From positions 806,001-870,000 of the forward strand of contig NZ_VXLC01000001.1 in the NCBI RefSeq assembly GCF_008704205.1: a DNA stretch of 64,000 nucleotides, written 5' to 3'. Shown in pieces: positions 8,692 to 16,276 of the stretch. This stretch comes from Nocardia colli. GTDB taxonomy: Bacteria; Actinomycetota; Actinomycetes; Mycobacteriales; Mycobacteriaceae. The notes under the pieces were generated by a model. That model worked only from the letters and a program-made list of their open reading frames with translations. It made no database searches and was not told where the DNA came from. Numbering within the stretch: the first letter of the stretch is position 1; each line of letters opens with the position of its first letter. Both the position numbers and the translations under genes were made by a program.

Positions 8692-9684
8692 ATGACGCGG
8701 CGCGGCTGGTTGCTGTTCCTCGCGATGGGCGTGATCTGGGGCGTCCCCTACGCGATGATCCGGATCGCGGTGGTGGACTTCGATCCGGTGGTGGTCGCGT
8801 TCGGCCGGACGTTGATCGGCGCGCTGGTGCTGTTGCCGATCGCGTTGTACACCAAGGCATTAGGGCCGGTGTTCCGCCGCTGGCGGCCGCTGCTGTTGTA
8901 CACGGTGGTGGAGATCGTCGGGCCGTGGTTGTTCATCGGATTCGCCGAGACCACGCTGAACAGTTCGACCGTCGGGTTGCTGATCGCGGCCGTGCCGTTG
9001 ATCGCGGTGGTCATCGTGACCAAGCTCGGCCAGGACCGCTTCGACCGCAGGCGCGTCACCGGCCTGCTGGTCGGGTTCGCCGGGGTGGCCGCGCTGGTCG
9101 GCCTCGATATCGACCTGTCCAACCCCGCGGCGCTGGGCGCCATCGCGTTGACCACCATCGGTTACGCGGTCGGCCCGATCGTGATCAACCGAGCGCTGGC
9201 CGACCTGCCGCCGCTCGGCGTGGTGACCGCGTCGCTGATCATCGCCGCGGTGGTCTACGCGCCGTTCGCGGCCTTGCGCAGGCCGGCCAGCTATCCCGCC
9301 GACGCCACGCTGTCGGTCCTCGGTCTCGCGCTGATCTGCACGGCCGCCGCGTTCCTGCTGTTCTTCGCGCTCATCTCCGAGGTCGGCCCGGCCCGCGCGA
9401 CCGTGATCACCTACATCAACCCGGCCGTCGCCATCGTGCTCGGCGTCGCGGCCCTCGATGAACCGCTCACCGCGGGCATGGCGATCGGCTTCCCGCTCGT
9501 CATCCTCGGCTCGATCCTCGGCACCGCCCGCAGCCGCGAGACGCCGGAGGAGGATCTGTGCACGACGCCCGCGGCGCCCGAGGCGGCCACCATCACCCGC
9601 GAGGTGATCGACCGCGGCCACAAAGATGATCGCGCCGCGCCGACCGGACTCGACCTGGTCGACGATGTCCGCGACCACACGTAA
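8692..9684 (+). CDS. EamA/DMT-superfamily transporter
   Basis: Protein of 330 aa with about ten hydrophobic helices in two repeats, typical of the drug/metabolite transporter superfamily. The first repeat begins MGVIWGVPYAMIRIA and the second carries the conserved helix end YINPAVAIVLGVAALDEPLT. A hydrophilic tail of about 50 residues follows the last helix (from about 280) and looks cytosolic. Substrate cannot be told from sequence. It is followed after 62 bp by a methyltransferase gene in the same direction. Confidence 0.85.
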   Translation: MTRRGWLLFLAMGVIWGVPYAMIRIAVVDFDPVVVAFGRTLIGALVLLPIALYTKALGPVFRRWRPLLLYTVVEIVGPWLFIGFAETTLNSSTVGLLIAAVPLIAVVIVTKLGQDRFDRRRVTGLLVGFAGVAALVGLDIDLSNPAALGAIALTTIGYAVGPIVINRALADLPPLGVVTASLIIAAVVYAPFAALRRPASYPADATLSVLGLALICTAAAFLLFFALISEVGPARATVITYINPAVAIVLGVAALDEPLTAGMAIGFPLVILGSILGTARSRETPEEDLCTTPAAPEAATITREVIDRGHKDDRAAPTGLDLVDDVRDHT

Positions 9685-9746
9685 CGCGGTGCTGAATTGT
9701 TGCGGCAGGCCGGTGCCGAGGCCGGCCACCGACGCCCCCGCGCGCT

Positions 9747-10415
9747 GTGGATGATGTTGGGGTGGTTGGAAATCGGAACGCCCCCGCCGACGTGGACATC
9801 ACCCGCACCGCCTACGACGACATCGCCGAGGTCTACGCGGAATTCGCCAAGGACCATCTGGCCAGGCAGCCGCAGGATCGCGCCATGCTGTCCCTGTTCG
9901 CCGAACTCCTGCCGGCCGGCAGCTCCGGCGGGGTGGCCGATATCGGTTGTGGCGAAGGAAGACTCACCGCATACCTGAACACTCTCGGCCTGCCCGCCTT
10001 CGGTATCGATCTGTCCCCGGCGATGCTCGCCATCGCCCGGCAGCAGTATCCCGAGCTGTCCTTCGCGGAGGGCTCGATGGAGCAGCTGGCGCTCGAGGAC
10101 GCCAGCCTGCGCGGGCTCCTCGCCTGGTATTCGTTCATCCATCTGCCCCCGGAACGGATGCCGGATGTGTTGGCCGAGTTCTATCGGGTACTCGATGTGA
10201 AAGGGCACGCGCTACTGGCCTTCTTCGCGACTGACGCACCCGACACGGTAGAAGCGTTCGACCACAAGGTGACTCGTGCCTACCGCTGGCCACCCGAGCG
10301 GCTTGCCGCACTGTTGCGGGACGCCGGGTTCACGGTGCACACGCGGATGATCCGGGAGCCGGATCCGGGCGAACGATTCCAGCAGGCCTACTTACTGGTA
10401 TCAAAGCTTCGCTAA
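9747..10415 (+). CDS. Class I SAM-dependent methyltransferase
   Basis: Protein of up to 222 aa. Motif I VADIGCGEGRL (about 63-73) and the acidic residue in GIDLSPAMLAIA are classic for SAM binding; LAWYSFIHLPPERMPDVLAEFYRVL is the motif IV/V region. No substrate-specific feature is recognised. The start is uncertain: ATG 9747 lacks a clear ribosome site, whereas GTG 9792 (VDITRTAYDDIA) gives the typical N-terminus of these enzymes and has a weak GGAA upstream. It is not close enough to the SCO2521-2524 cassette to be its usual methyltransferase partner. Confidence 0.8.
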   Translation: MDDVGVVGNRNAPADVDITRTAYDDIAEVYAEFAKDHLARQPQDRAMLSLFAELLPAGSSGGVADIGCGEGRLTAYLNTLGLPAFGIDLSPAMLAIARQQYPELSFAEGSMEQLALEDASLRGLLAWYSFIHLPPERMPDVLAEFYRVLDVKGHALLAFFATDAPDTVEAFDHKVTRAYRWPPERLAALLRDAGFTVHTRMIREPDPGERFQQAYLLVSKLR

Positions 10416-10548
10416 AGACAGCGCAGCGACCGTCCGGACCAGGTAACTTAGTGGTGTCGCGCAGGATTCATGGCTGCGCGCGGGCCCGCCCGACAACGTG
10501 GTCGATTCGATTACAAACCACCACCTGTCGTCAGGGGGCGACCACACC

Positions 10549-11904
10549 ATGGATCTCATTGCACCCATTGATGCTGTTTTCCTGCTCGCCGAATCCCGCG
10601 AACACCCCATGCACGTCGGCTCGCTGCAACTGTTCGAAGCGCCCGACGACGCCGGACCCGACTTCGCCGGGCAGACCTTCGAGAAGTTGTTGGCCTGCAA
10701 GGACATCGACTCGACCTTCCGGAAACGCCCGGCCACCCTGTTCGGTGCGCCGCAGATGGCGTGGACCAGAGAAGACGACGTCGAACTCGAGTACCACGTC
10801 CGCCGGCTCGCGCTACCGCGCCCGGGCCGGATGGACCAGTTGGTCGAACTCGCGTCCCGGCTGCACAGCAACCTGCTCGACCGGCACCGCCCGCTGTGGG
10901 AGGTCTACCTCATCGAGGGCCTCGCTGACGGCCGCTTCGCCGTGTACTCGAAGATGCACCACGCCTTGATCGATGGCGTCTCCGCGCAACGCGTGATGCA
11001 GCGGACGCTGACCAGCGAACCGAACGCGGCCGAGGCGAAGGTCCCGTGGAACCTGCCGCGGACGCCGCGCAAACCCGCGCCCGAGTCCCCGTCCGGGCTC
11101 CGCGGTGCGGCACGAAATCTGTTGTCCGCGGCCGCATCCGGGCCGACCCTGCTGCGCACCGCCCGGCAGGTGCTGCTCCAGCAGCAGCTGACCATGCCGT
11201 TCGAGGCGCCGCGCACCATGTTCAACGTGCCGATCGGCGGCGCCCGCCGCACCGTGGTCCGGTCCTGGCCGCTGGAACGGATCAAGCAGGTGAAGAAGGC
11301 CACCGGCTCGACCATCAACGACGTGGTGCTCACCATGTCGGCCGGCGCGCTGCGCTCCTACCTCATGGAGCGAGACGCGTTGCCGGACAAGCCGATGATC
11401 GCCATGGTGCCGATGTCGCTGCGCGCGGCCGACGACGTGGAGACCAACGGCGTGAAGGTCGGCGCGGTGCTGTGCAACCTCGGCACCGACATCGCCGACC
11501 CGCTGGACCGGCTACGCGTGGTCAGCGAATCGATGCGCAAGAGCAAGGACGTCTACAGCTCGCTGTCCAGCCTGCAGACTATGGCGCTGTCCGCGCTGAT
11601 GGTCAGCCCGATCGCGCTGAGCCTGCTGCCCGGCCTGGTCCCGCTGACCAATCCGGCGTTCAACATCGTCATCTCGAACGTGCCCGGCCCGCGCGAATCG
11701 ATGTACTGGAACGGCGCCCGCCTCGACGCCACCTACCCGATGTCCATCCCGTTCGACGGCCAGGCGGTGAACATCACGCTGACCACCAACGCGGGCAATC
11801 TCGACTTCGGCCTGGTCGGCTGCCGGCGCAGCGTTCCGGAACTTCCCCGCCTGCTCGACCACCTGGAAACCGCGCTGAGCGAGCTGGAGGAAGCCGCCGT
11901 CTGA
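10549..11904 (+). CDS. WS/DGAT-type acyltransferase (wax ester / triacylglycerol synthase)
   Basis: Protein of 451 aa starting MDLIAPIDAVFLL after an AGGGGG ribosome site. It has the catalytic HHALIDG motif (His137, His138, Asp142), the NDVVLTMSAGALR region and the late NIVISNVPGPRE motif typical of bacterial wax-ester synthase/diacylglycerol acyltransferases. These enzymes move acyl groups from acyl-CoA to diacylglycerol or long-chain alcohols for storage lipid, and mycolata usually carry many copies. Length is normal for the family. The 229-bp downstream gap contains KstR-like motifs. Confidence 0.9.
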   Translation: MDLIAPIDAVFLLAESREHPMHVGSLQLFEAPDDAGPDFAGQTFEKLLACKDIDSTFRKRPATLFGAPQMAWTREDDVELEYHVRRLALPRPGRMDQLVELASRLHSNLLDRHRPLWEVYLIEGLADGRFAVYSKMHHALIDGVSAQRVMQRTLTSEPNAAEAKVPWNLPRTPRKPAPESPSGLRGAARNLLSAAASGPTLLRTARQVLLQQQLTMPFEAPRTMFNVPIGGARRTVVRSWPLERIKQVKKATGSTINDVVLTMSAGALRSYLMERDALPDKPMIAMVPMSLRAADDVETNGVKVGAVLCNLGTDIADPLDRLRVVSESMRKSKDVYSSLSSLQTMALSALMVSPIALSLLPGLVPLTNPAFNIVISNVPGPRESMYWNGARLDATYPMSIPFDGQAVNITLTTNAGNLDFGLVGCRRSVPELPRLLDHLETALSELEEAAV

Positions 11905-11925
11905 AAGACCCCTGCCGGGCAAAAC

Positions 11926-11939
11926 TAGAACGTGTTACT
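11926..11939. promoter_or_regulatory. KstR-like operator half-match
   Basis: TAGAACGTGTTACT matches 7 of the 8 fixed positions of the KstR consensus TnnAACnnGTTnnA. It lies in the gap upstream of the nitronate monooxygenase gene, 137 bp from a perfect match. Confidence 0.35.
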
Positions 11940-12062
11940 GTCAAGTAATGGTGCACCGACCCGTCGAGGACGCCGCGGCCGTGTCATGGCGATCTCTGCG
12001 GCCCGCGGCGAATTCGACGGGTCGGGGGCCGAGCCTGCTCCGGCGCGCACCGCGGACAACTA

Positions 12063-12076
12063 TGTAACTCGTTCTA
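12063..12076. promoter_or_regulatory. KstR-like operator (perfect consensus match)
   Basis: TGTAACTCGTTCTA fits all 8 fixed positions of TnnAACnnGTTnnA, the operator of the TetR-type sterol-catabolism repressor KstR of mycobacteria and rhodococci. It is 57 bp upstream of the ATG of the nitronate monooxygenase gene, a sensible operator position. KstR itself is not in this window, so regulation is inferred from the motif only. Confidence 0.5.
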
Positions 12077-12133
12077 GGACAAGCTGCTGATCGTCGTTCG
12101 CGGCGGCGCGGCAGCGAGGGAGACCAGCACGCC

Positions 12134-13258
12134 ATGCGTACCGAAATCTGCGAACGGCTCGGGATCGAATTCCCCATCTTCGCGTTCACCCACTGCCGCG
12201 ACGTGGCGGCCGCGGTCAGCAATGCCGGCGGTCTCGGCGTGCTCGGTGCGGTCGGCTTCACCGCCGAGGAGCTCGAGGTCGAGCTGACCTGGCTCGACGA
12301 ACACGTGCACGGCGTGTACGGCGTCGACCTGGTGATCCCCAGCAAGTACGAGGGCAAGGGCATCGACGGCCTCACCCCGGACGAGCTGGAAAGCAAACTG
12401 GCGGAACTGGTTCCGCACGGCCACCGCGATTTCGCGGAGAAGATCCTGGCCGACCACGGCGTGCCCGCGCTGCCCGACGGTGAGCGGCACAACCAGCTGC
12501 TCGGCTGGACCGCGACCACCGCGGCCCCGCAGGTCGAGGTGATCCTGCGGCACCCGAAGGCCAAACTGGTCGCCAACGCCCTGGGCACCCCGCCCGACGA
12601 CGTGATCAAGCAGGTGCAGGACTCCGGCCGGCTGATCGGCGCGCTGTGCGGCTCGGTGAAGCACGCGCTCAACCACAAGAACGCCGGCCTGGACTTCGTC
12701 GTCTGCCAGGGCACCGAGGGCGGCGGGCACTGCGGCGAGATCTCGTCGCTGGTGCTGTGGCCGCAGGTGATCGACGCGGTCGGCGACCTGCCGGTGCTCG
12801 CGGCCGGCGGGGTCGGCAACGGCCGCCAGGTCGCCGCCGCGATGGCGATGGGCGCGGCAGGCGCGTGGACCGGCTCGCTGTGGCTGACCGTCGAGGAGGC
12901 CAATGTGCCGCCCGCGCAGATGCAGACCTACATCGACGCGTCCAGCCACGACACCGTGCGCTCGCGCTCGTGGACCGGCAAGCCGTGCCGGATGCTGCGC
13001 AACGACTGGACCGACGCCTGGGAGCAGGCCGACACCCCCGACCCGCTGCCCATGCCGCTGCAGATGATGGTCGCGCTGGACGGCGTCAAGCGCGGGCACC
13101 GCTATCCCGAGGCGGCCAAGGACGTGAACTTCAATCCGGTCGGTCAGGTGGTCGGCATGATGACCAAGGTCGAGCGGTCCGCGGACGTGGTGAACCGGCT
13201 GATCCAGGAGTACGTCGAGGCCTGCGATCGGCTCAACAAGCTCAACGGCGGGCTGTGA
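12134..13258 (+). CDS. Nitronate monooxygenase / 2-nitropropane dioxygenase-like flavoprotein
   Basis: Protein of 374 aa, TIM-barrel FMN enzyme family. Visible blocks are the N-terminal ERLGIEFPIFAFTHCRD, AVSNAGGLGVLGAVG, CQGTEGGGHCGEISSL (phosphate/FMN binding) and LAAGGVGNGRQVAAAMAMGAAG. It resembles the mycobacterial Rv1533-type subgroup (from memory) rather than the IpdC subgroup. The N-terminal TxxHCRD replaces the more usual MGG motif, so the substrate may not be a nitronate. GAGGGAGA gives the ribosome site. A perfect KstR-like motif lies upstream, hinting at sterol- or lipid-linked control. The stop codon abuts that of the convergent DUF5996 gene. Confidence 0.8.
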   Translation: MRTEICERLGIEFPIFAFTHCRDVAAAVSNAGGLGVLGAVGFTAEELEVELTWLDEHVHGVYGVDLVIPSKYEGKGIDGLTPDELESKLAELVPHGHRDFAEKILADHGVPALPDGERHNQLLGWTATTAAPQVEVILRHPKAKLVANALGTPPDDVIKQVQDSGRLIGALCGSVKHALNHKNAGLDFVVCQGTEGGGHCGEISSLVLWPQVIDAVGDLPVLAAGGVGNGRQVAAAMAMGAAGAWTGSLWLTVEEANVPPAQMQTYIDASSHDTVRSRSWTGKPCRMLRNDWTDAWEQADTPDPLPMPLQMMVALDGVKRGHRYPEAAKDVNFNPVGQVVGMMTKVERSADVVNRLIQEYVEACDRLNKLNGGL

Positions 13259-14227
13259 CTAGCCCGGCCACGGCGCGTCCCCGCGCTTGAGCACCGGGTC
13301 GGTGATGCCGCCCCAGCAGGTGAGCTGGTCGGTGTCCCACCCGGCCAGCTCGGCGCCGTTCGCGTAGACGGACTGGAAGAACTCGAGCGCGGCGCCCACC
13401 GGGTCGGCGCTCTGCCGGGCGGCGTCGTACGCGTAGTACGCCGAGTGGCCCGAGCCGGACGCGACCCAGTGCGCGGCCGCCGGGGTCAGCGCGCGTTCGG
13501 CCAGGCCGGCCGGTTCGGGCGCGGTGTAGGAGTAGAAGGTCGGCTCGGGCAGCTTGTCGTCGCCGAACCAGAATCCGGAGCTGATCACCTCGCGGGAGTA
13601 CGCCTCGCGGGTCACCGAATCCACCGTGTCGGGCATTTCGATGTGCCGCGGCGAGAACCGCTGCACCGCGATATCGAAGGTGTGCCAGAACAATTGGACC
13701 GGGCTGATCTTGCCGGAATAGGTCGCGCTGAACTCCTCGAGTATCCGTCCGACCTGGCTCTGCACCTGGAAGGCGTGGCGCGCCTTATCCGGGTCGTAGT
13801 CCCGGTGTTCGTCGTCGTCCTCGAACGGACGCTGGGCGTCGGGAAGGTCGAACGGGTGCGGATGGGCGAGCACGACCTCGATGTCGAGGTCGCGCAGCCC
13901 ATTCATGACATCGCCGTAGAAGGTCGCCACCGACTGGTCGACCAGGTCGATCTCGGCCTGGGTGCCCTGATCCGTCGCGATCCGCAGCACGTGATCGAAG
14001 AAGTCGAACGCACAGGTGAACACCGGTCCGTTGCGGGCGGAGCCGAGCGGGACGGTGGTCCAGCCGCGCGCGGTGAGCCGGTAGGTCATGTGCCACCAGT
14101 GGTTGCGCCGCACGCCCTTGGTCAGCGCCACTTTGCCGACGATCTGGGCGAACCGGTGCAGTGTCTCCTTGGTCGGTCGCCAGGTTTCCAGCGGGATCGC
14201 GGGCAACGGCTCGAATGAGACGGTCAT
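13259..14227 (-). CDS. DUF5996 family protein
   Basis: Protein of 322 aa starting MTVSFEPLPAIPLETWRPTKETLH, with the family's conserved KVRRNHWWHM-type block (here GVRRNHWWHMTY), the ARGWTT segment and a later QLFWHTFDIAVQRFSPR block. The function of the family is unknown and no catalytic motif is obvious. It lies 31 bp downstream of the SDR gene 14259-15170 in the same direction, so it may share that gene's promoter and hence the palindrome-controlled regulon. Confidence 0.75.
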   Translation of the reverse strand: MTVSFEPLPAIPLETWRPTKETLHRFAQIVGKVALTKGVRRNHWWHMTYRLTARGWTTVPLGSARNGPVFTCAFDFFDHVLRIATDQGTQAEIDLVDQSVATFYGDVMNGLRDLDIEVVLAHPHPFDLPDAQRPFEDDDEHRDYDPDKARHAFQVQSQVGRILEEFSATYSGKISPVQLFWHTFDIAVQRFSPRHIEMPDTVDSVTREAYSREVISSGFWFGDDKLPEPTFYSYTAPEPAGLAERALTPAAAHWVASGSGHSAYYAYDAARQSADPVGAALEFFQSVYANGAELAGWDTDQLTCWGGITDPVLKRGDAPWPG

Positions 14228-14258
14228 GGCCGAAACGGTACGCCGCCCGATCGACCGG

Positions 14259-15170
14259 CTAGCGCTTCGACCCGAGGCGTTTGTCCAGGAAGCGGTCCAT
14301 CCGGCCGAGCACGGCCGCGGGGACCAGCCGGTTCATCAGATCCGACAGGTCGTCCACCTTCAGCAGCCGCGCGGCCAGCCGGGCGCCGCCCGGTGACACC
14401 CTGGTGGCGAGGTAGAGCGCACGCGCCTCGATCGGGGTCGGCACCACCGCCGGGTTCCGGGCCGCAACGCGCACAATGGTTTTCGCGATCGTCTCGGGAC
14501 TGTGCGCGACCAGCTTGGCAGCGTACTTCGCGATGTCGCGGGTGCGCCGGGCCGTGACGTCGTCCGGGCCGACCGGCCGCGCGGCGTCGTAGAAGCCGGT
14601 GTCGACGAACGCCGGGCAGATCGCGGTCACCCCGACGCCGGTGCCCGCGAACTCCAATCGCAAACCCTCGGTGAGCATTTGGGCCGCCGCCTTGCTCGTG
14701 CAGTAGGGCGTGCTCAGCGGGATCGGGGTGAAGGCGGCGACCGAGGTGACGTTGATGATCCGGCCGCCGACGCCCGCCTCGATCATCTGCCTACCGAAGA
14801 ACGTCGATCCGTAGACCAGGCCCCACAGGTTCACGCCCATCAACCGGGTCCAGTCCTCGACGGTGTGCTCGAGAAACGGTCCGGCCGTGGTGAATCCGGC
14901 GTTGTTGACCAGGACCCGCGCCACCCCGTGCACGGCATACACGTCATCGGCGAAGTCCGCCATCGCCTCCGCGTCGGACACGTCCACCTGATAGGGCACC
15001 GCGCGATCGCCCTCGGCCAGGATGGATTCGACCGTGCCGAGTGCGCGTTCCTTGTCGATGTCGGCGGCGATGACGGTGGCACCCCGGCGGGCGAAGCGTT
15101 GCGCGGTCGCCCGGCCGATGCCGCTGCCCGCGCCGGTGATGACGACAATCTCGTTGTCGAAGCCTGCCAT
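14259..15170 (-). CDS. Short-chain dehydrogenase/reductase (SDR)
   Basis: Protein of 303 aa, classical SDR with TGAGSGIG (residues 12-19), NNAG and the catalytic Ser plus YCTSK. An Asp-containing AADIDKE after beta-2 suggests NAD(H) preference. A C-terminal extension of about 60 residues after the Rossmann core is typical of mycobacterial SDRs acting on hydrophobic substrates. ATG follows AAGGGAAG. It is divergent from the SDR at 15290, and the palindrome at 15212-15226 lies between them, so both are probably under the same regulator. Confidence 0.85.
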   Translation of the reverse strand: MAGFDNEIVVITGAGSGIGRATAQRFARRGATVIAADIDKERALGTVESILAEGDRAVPYQVDVSDAEAMADFADDVYAVHGVARVLVNNAGFTTAGPFLEHTVEDWTRLMGVNLWGLVYGSTFFGRQMIEAGVGGRIINVTSVAAFTPIPLSTPYCTSKAAAQMLTEGLRLEFAGTGVGVTAICPAFVDTGFYDAARPVGPDDVTARRTRDIAKYAAKLVAHSPETIAKTIVRVAARNPAVVPTPIEARALYLATRVSPGGARLAARLLKVDDLSDLMNRLVPAAVLGRMDRFLDKRLGSKR

Positions 15171-15211
15171 GTGACTTCCCTTGTTCGCGGCCCGCCAGCA
15201 GGACTGCTCCT

Positions 15212-15226
15212 ACTGTCTGAGACAGT
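15212..15226. promoter_or_regulatory. Palindromic operator, site A
   Basis: ACTGTCTGAGACAGT is a perfect 15-bp palindrome (7-bp arms, central G) between two divergent SDR genes. A -10-like TACACT at 15228-15233 follows it immediately on the plus strand, so a bound protein would cover the promoter. The motif recurs at 21090, 21996/22020 and 23638. Confidence 0.75.
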
Positions 15227-15289
15227 GTACACTTCGATGGGCGCGCTCATTGCCGAAGCGTGCAGGGATCGCGCCTGGAGGACCCGCAT

Positions 15290-16273
15290 ATGACCAACGC
15301 CTTCTATCCCGGCCTCGCCGTCGTCACCGGGGCGGGCAGCGGCATCGGGCGGGGCACCGCCAAGGCGCTCGCCGAGCTGGGCGCGGAGGTGATGGTCGCC
15401 GACATCAACTTCGCGACGGCGAAAGAGACTGTGGCGCTGATTCGTTCGGCGGGCGGGGTGGCGTATCCCTATGCGCTCGATGTCGCCGACACCGATGCGC
15501 TGGAGACGTTCGGCGCGTACGTCAGGGACAACCACGGCGTACCGGATGTGGTGGTCAACAACGCCGGAATCGTGGTCGGCGGAGCATTTCTCGACGTTCC
15601 GCTCGACGACCTGCGGCGCATCATCGACATCAATCTGATGGCGATGATCCACGGCTGCCGGATCTTCGGCGCGCAGATGGTGGCCCGCGGCACCGGCGGG
15701 CACCTGGTGAACGTCTCGTCGATGGCGGCCTTCGCGCCCGTCCGGTTCGTCACGCCGTACAGCATCAGCAAGGCCGCGGTGAAACACTTCAGCGAGACAT
15801 TGCGGGCCGAGCTCGCGAGCAGGCACATCGGCGTGACCGTGGTGTGCCCCGGCTTGATCGCGACGAATCTCGCGGCGACCGCGTCGGTTTCGTCGGTGAC
15901 CGACGACCAGATCGACATCGGCAAACAAGGCGTCGCCAAAGGCATGTCGATGCTCGGGATGCATCCGGACAAAGCCGGGCACAAGATCGTCGCCGCGATC
16001 GCGGCGAACGAGGCCGTCACGACGCTGCGTCCGGAGGCCTGGCTCGGGTATCGGATCGCACGGGCGCTCCCGCGCACGACCCGTACCGCGCTGCGCATCG
16101 TCTCCGGTCCAGAGCTGGAACGCGTCGCCCGGGTGGTGATCGATCATCCCGCCGCCATCGACTTCGCCAGACGCGCGGTGGACCGCATGCCGCGCCGTCG
16201 CGGCTTGCAAACCTATTGGGTGCCACCGGAATCCGGCGTCGCACCGCAGCCCATGAAAATCGTCGAGAGCTGA
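15290..16273 (+). CDS. Short-chain dehydrogenase/reductase (SDR)
   Basis: Protein of 327 aa. TGAGSGIG, NNAG and the active-site Ser with YSISK are intact, and VADINFA after beta-2 suggests NAD(H) use. The N-terminal start MTNAFYPGLAVVTG at ATG 15290 follows GGAGGA, so the longer frame from 15260 is not needed. A hydrophobic-basic C-terminus (RALPRTTRTALRI) could contact membranes or lipid substrates. It heads a plus-strand operon with the SDR-ligase fusion (3-bp gap), the SRPBCC protein and probably the small Cys-rich protein. Confidence 0.85.
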   Translation: MTNAFYPGLAVVTGAGSGIGRGTAKALAELGAEVMVADINFATAKETVALIRSAGGVAYPYALDVADTDALETFGAYVRDNHGVPDVVVNNAGIVVGGAFLDVPLDDLRRIIDINLMAMIHGCRIFGAQMVARGTGGHLVNVSSMAAFAPVRFVTPYSISKAAVKHFSETLRAELASRHIGVTVVCPGLIATNLAATASVSSVTDDQIDIGKQGVAKGMSMLGMHPDKAGHKIVAAIAANEAVTTLRPEAWLGYRIARALPRTTRTALRIVSGPELERVARVVIDHPAAIDFARRAVDRMPRRRGLQTYWVPPESGVAPQPMKIVES

Positions 16274-16276
16274 GTC

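Noticed and set aside
9747..10415. Methyltransferase considered as the SCO2525 partner of the SCO2521-2524 cassette
   Set aside because: It lies on the other strand 4.5 kb away, with unrelated genes between; the one at 31789 is still further off.
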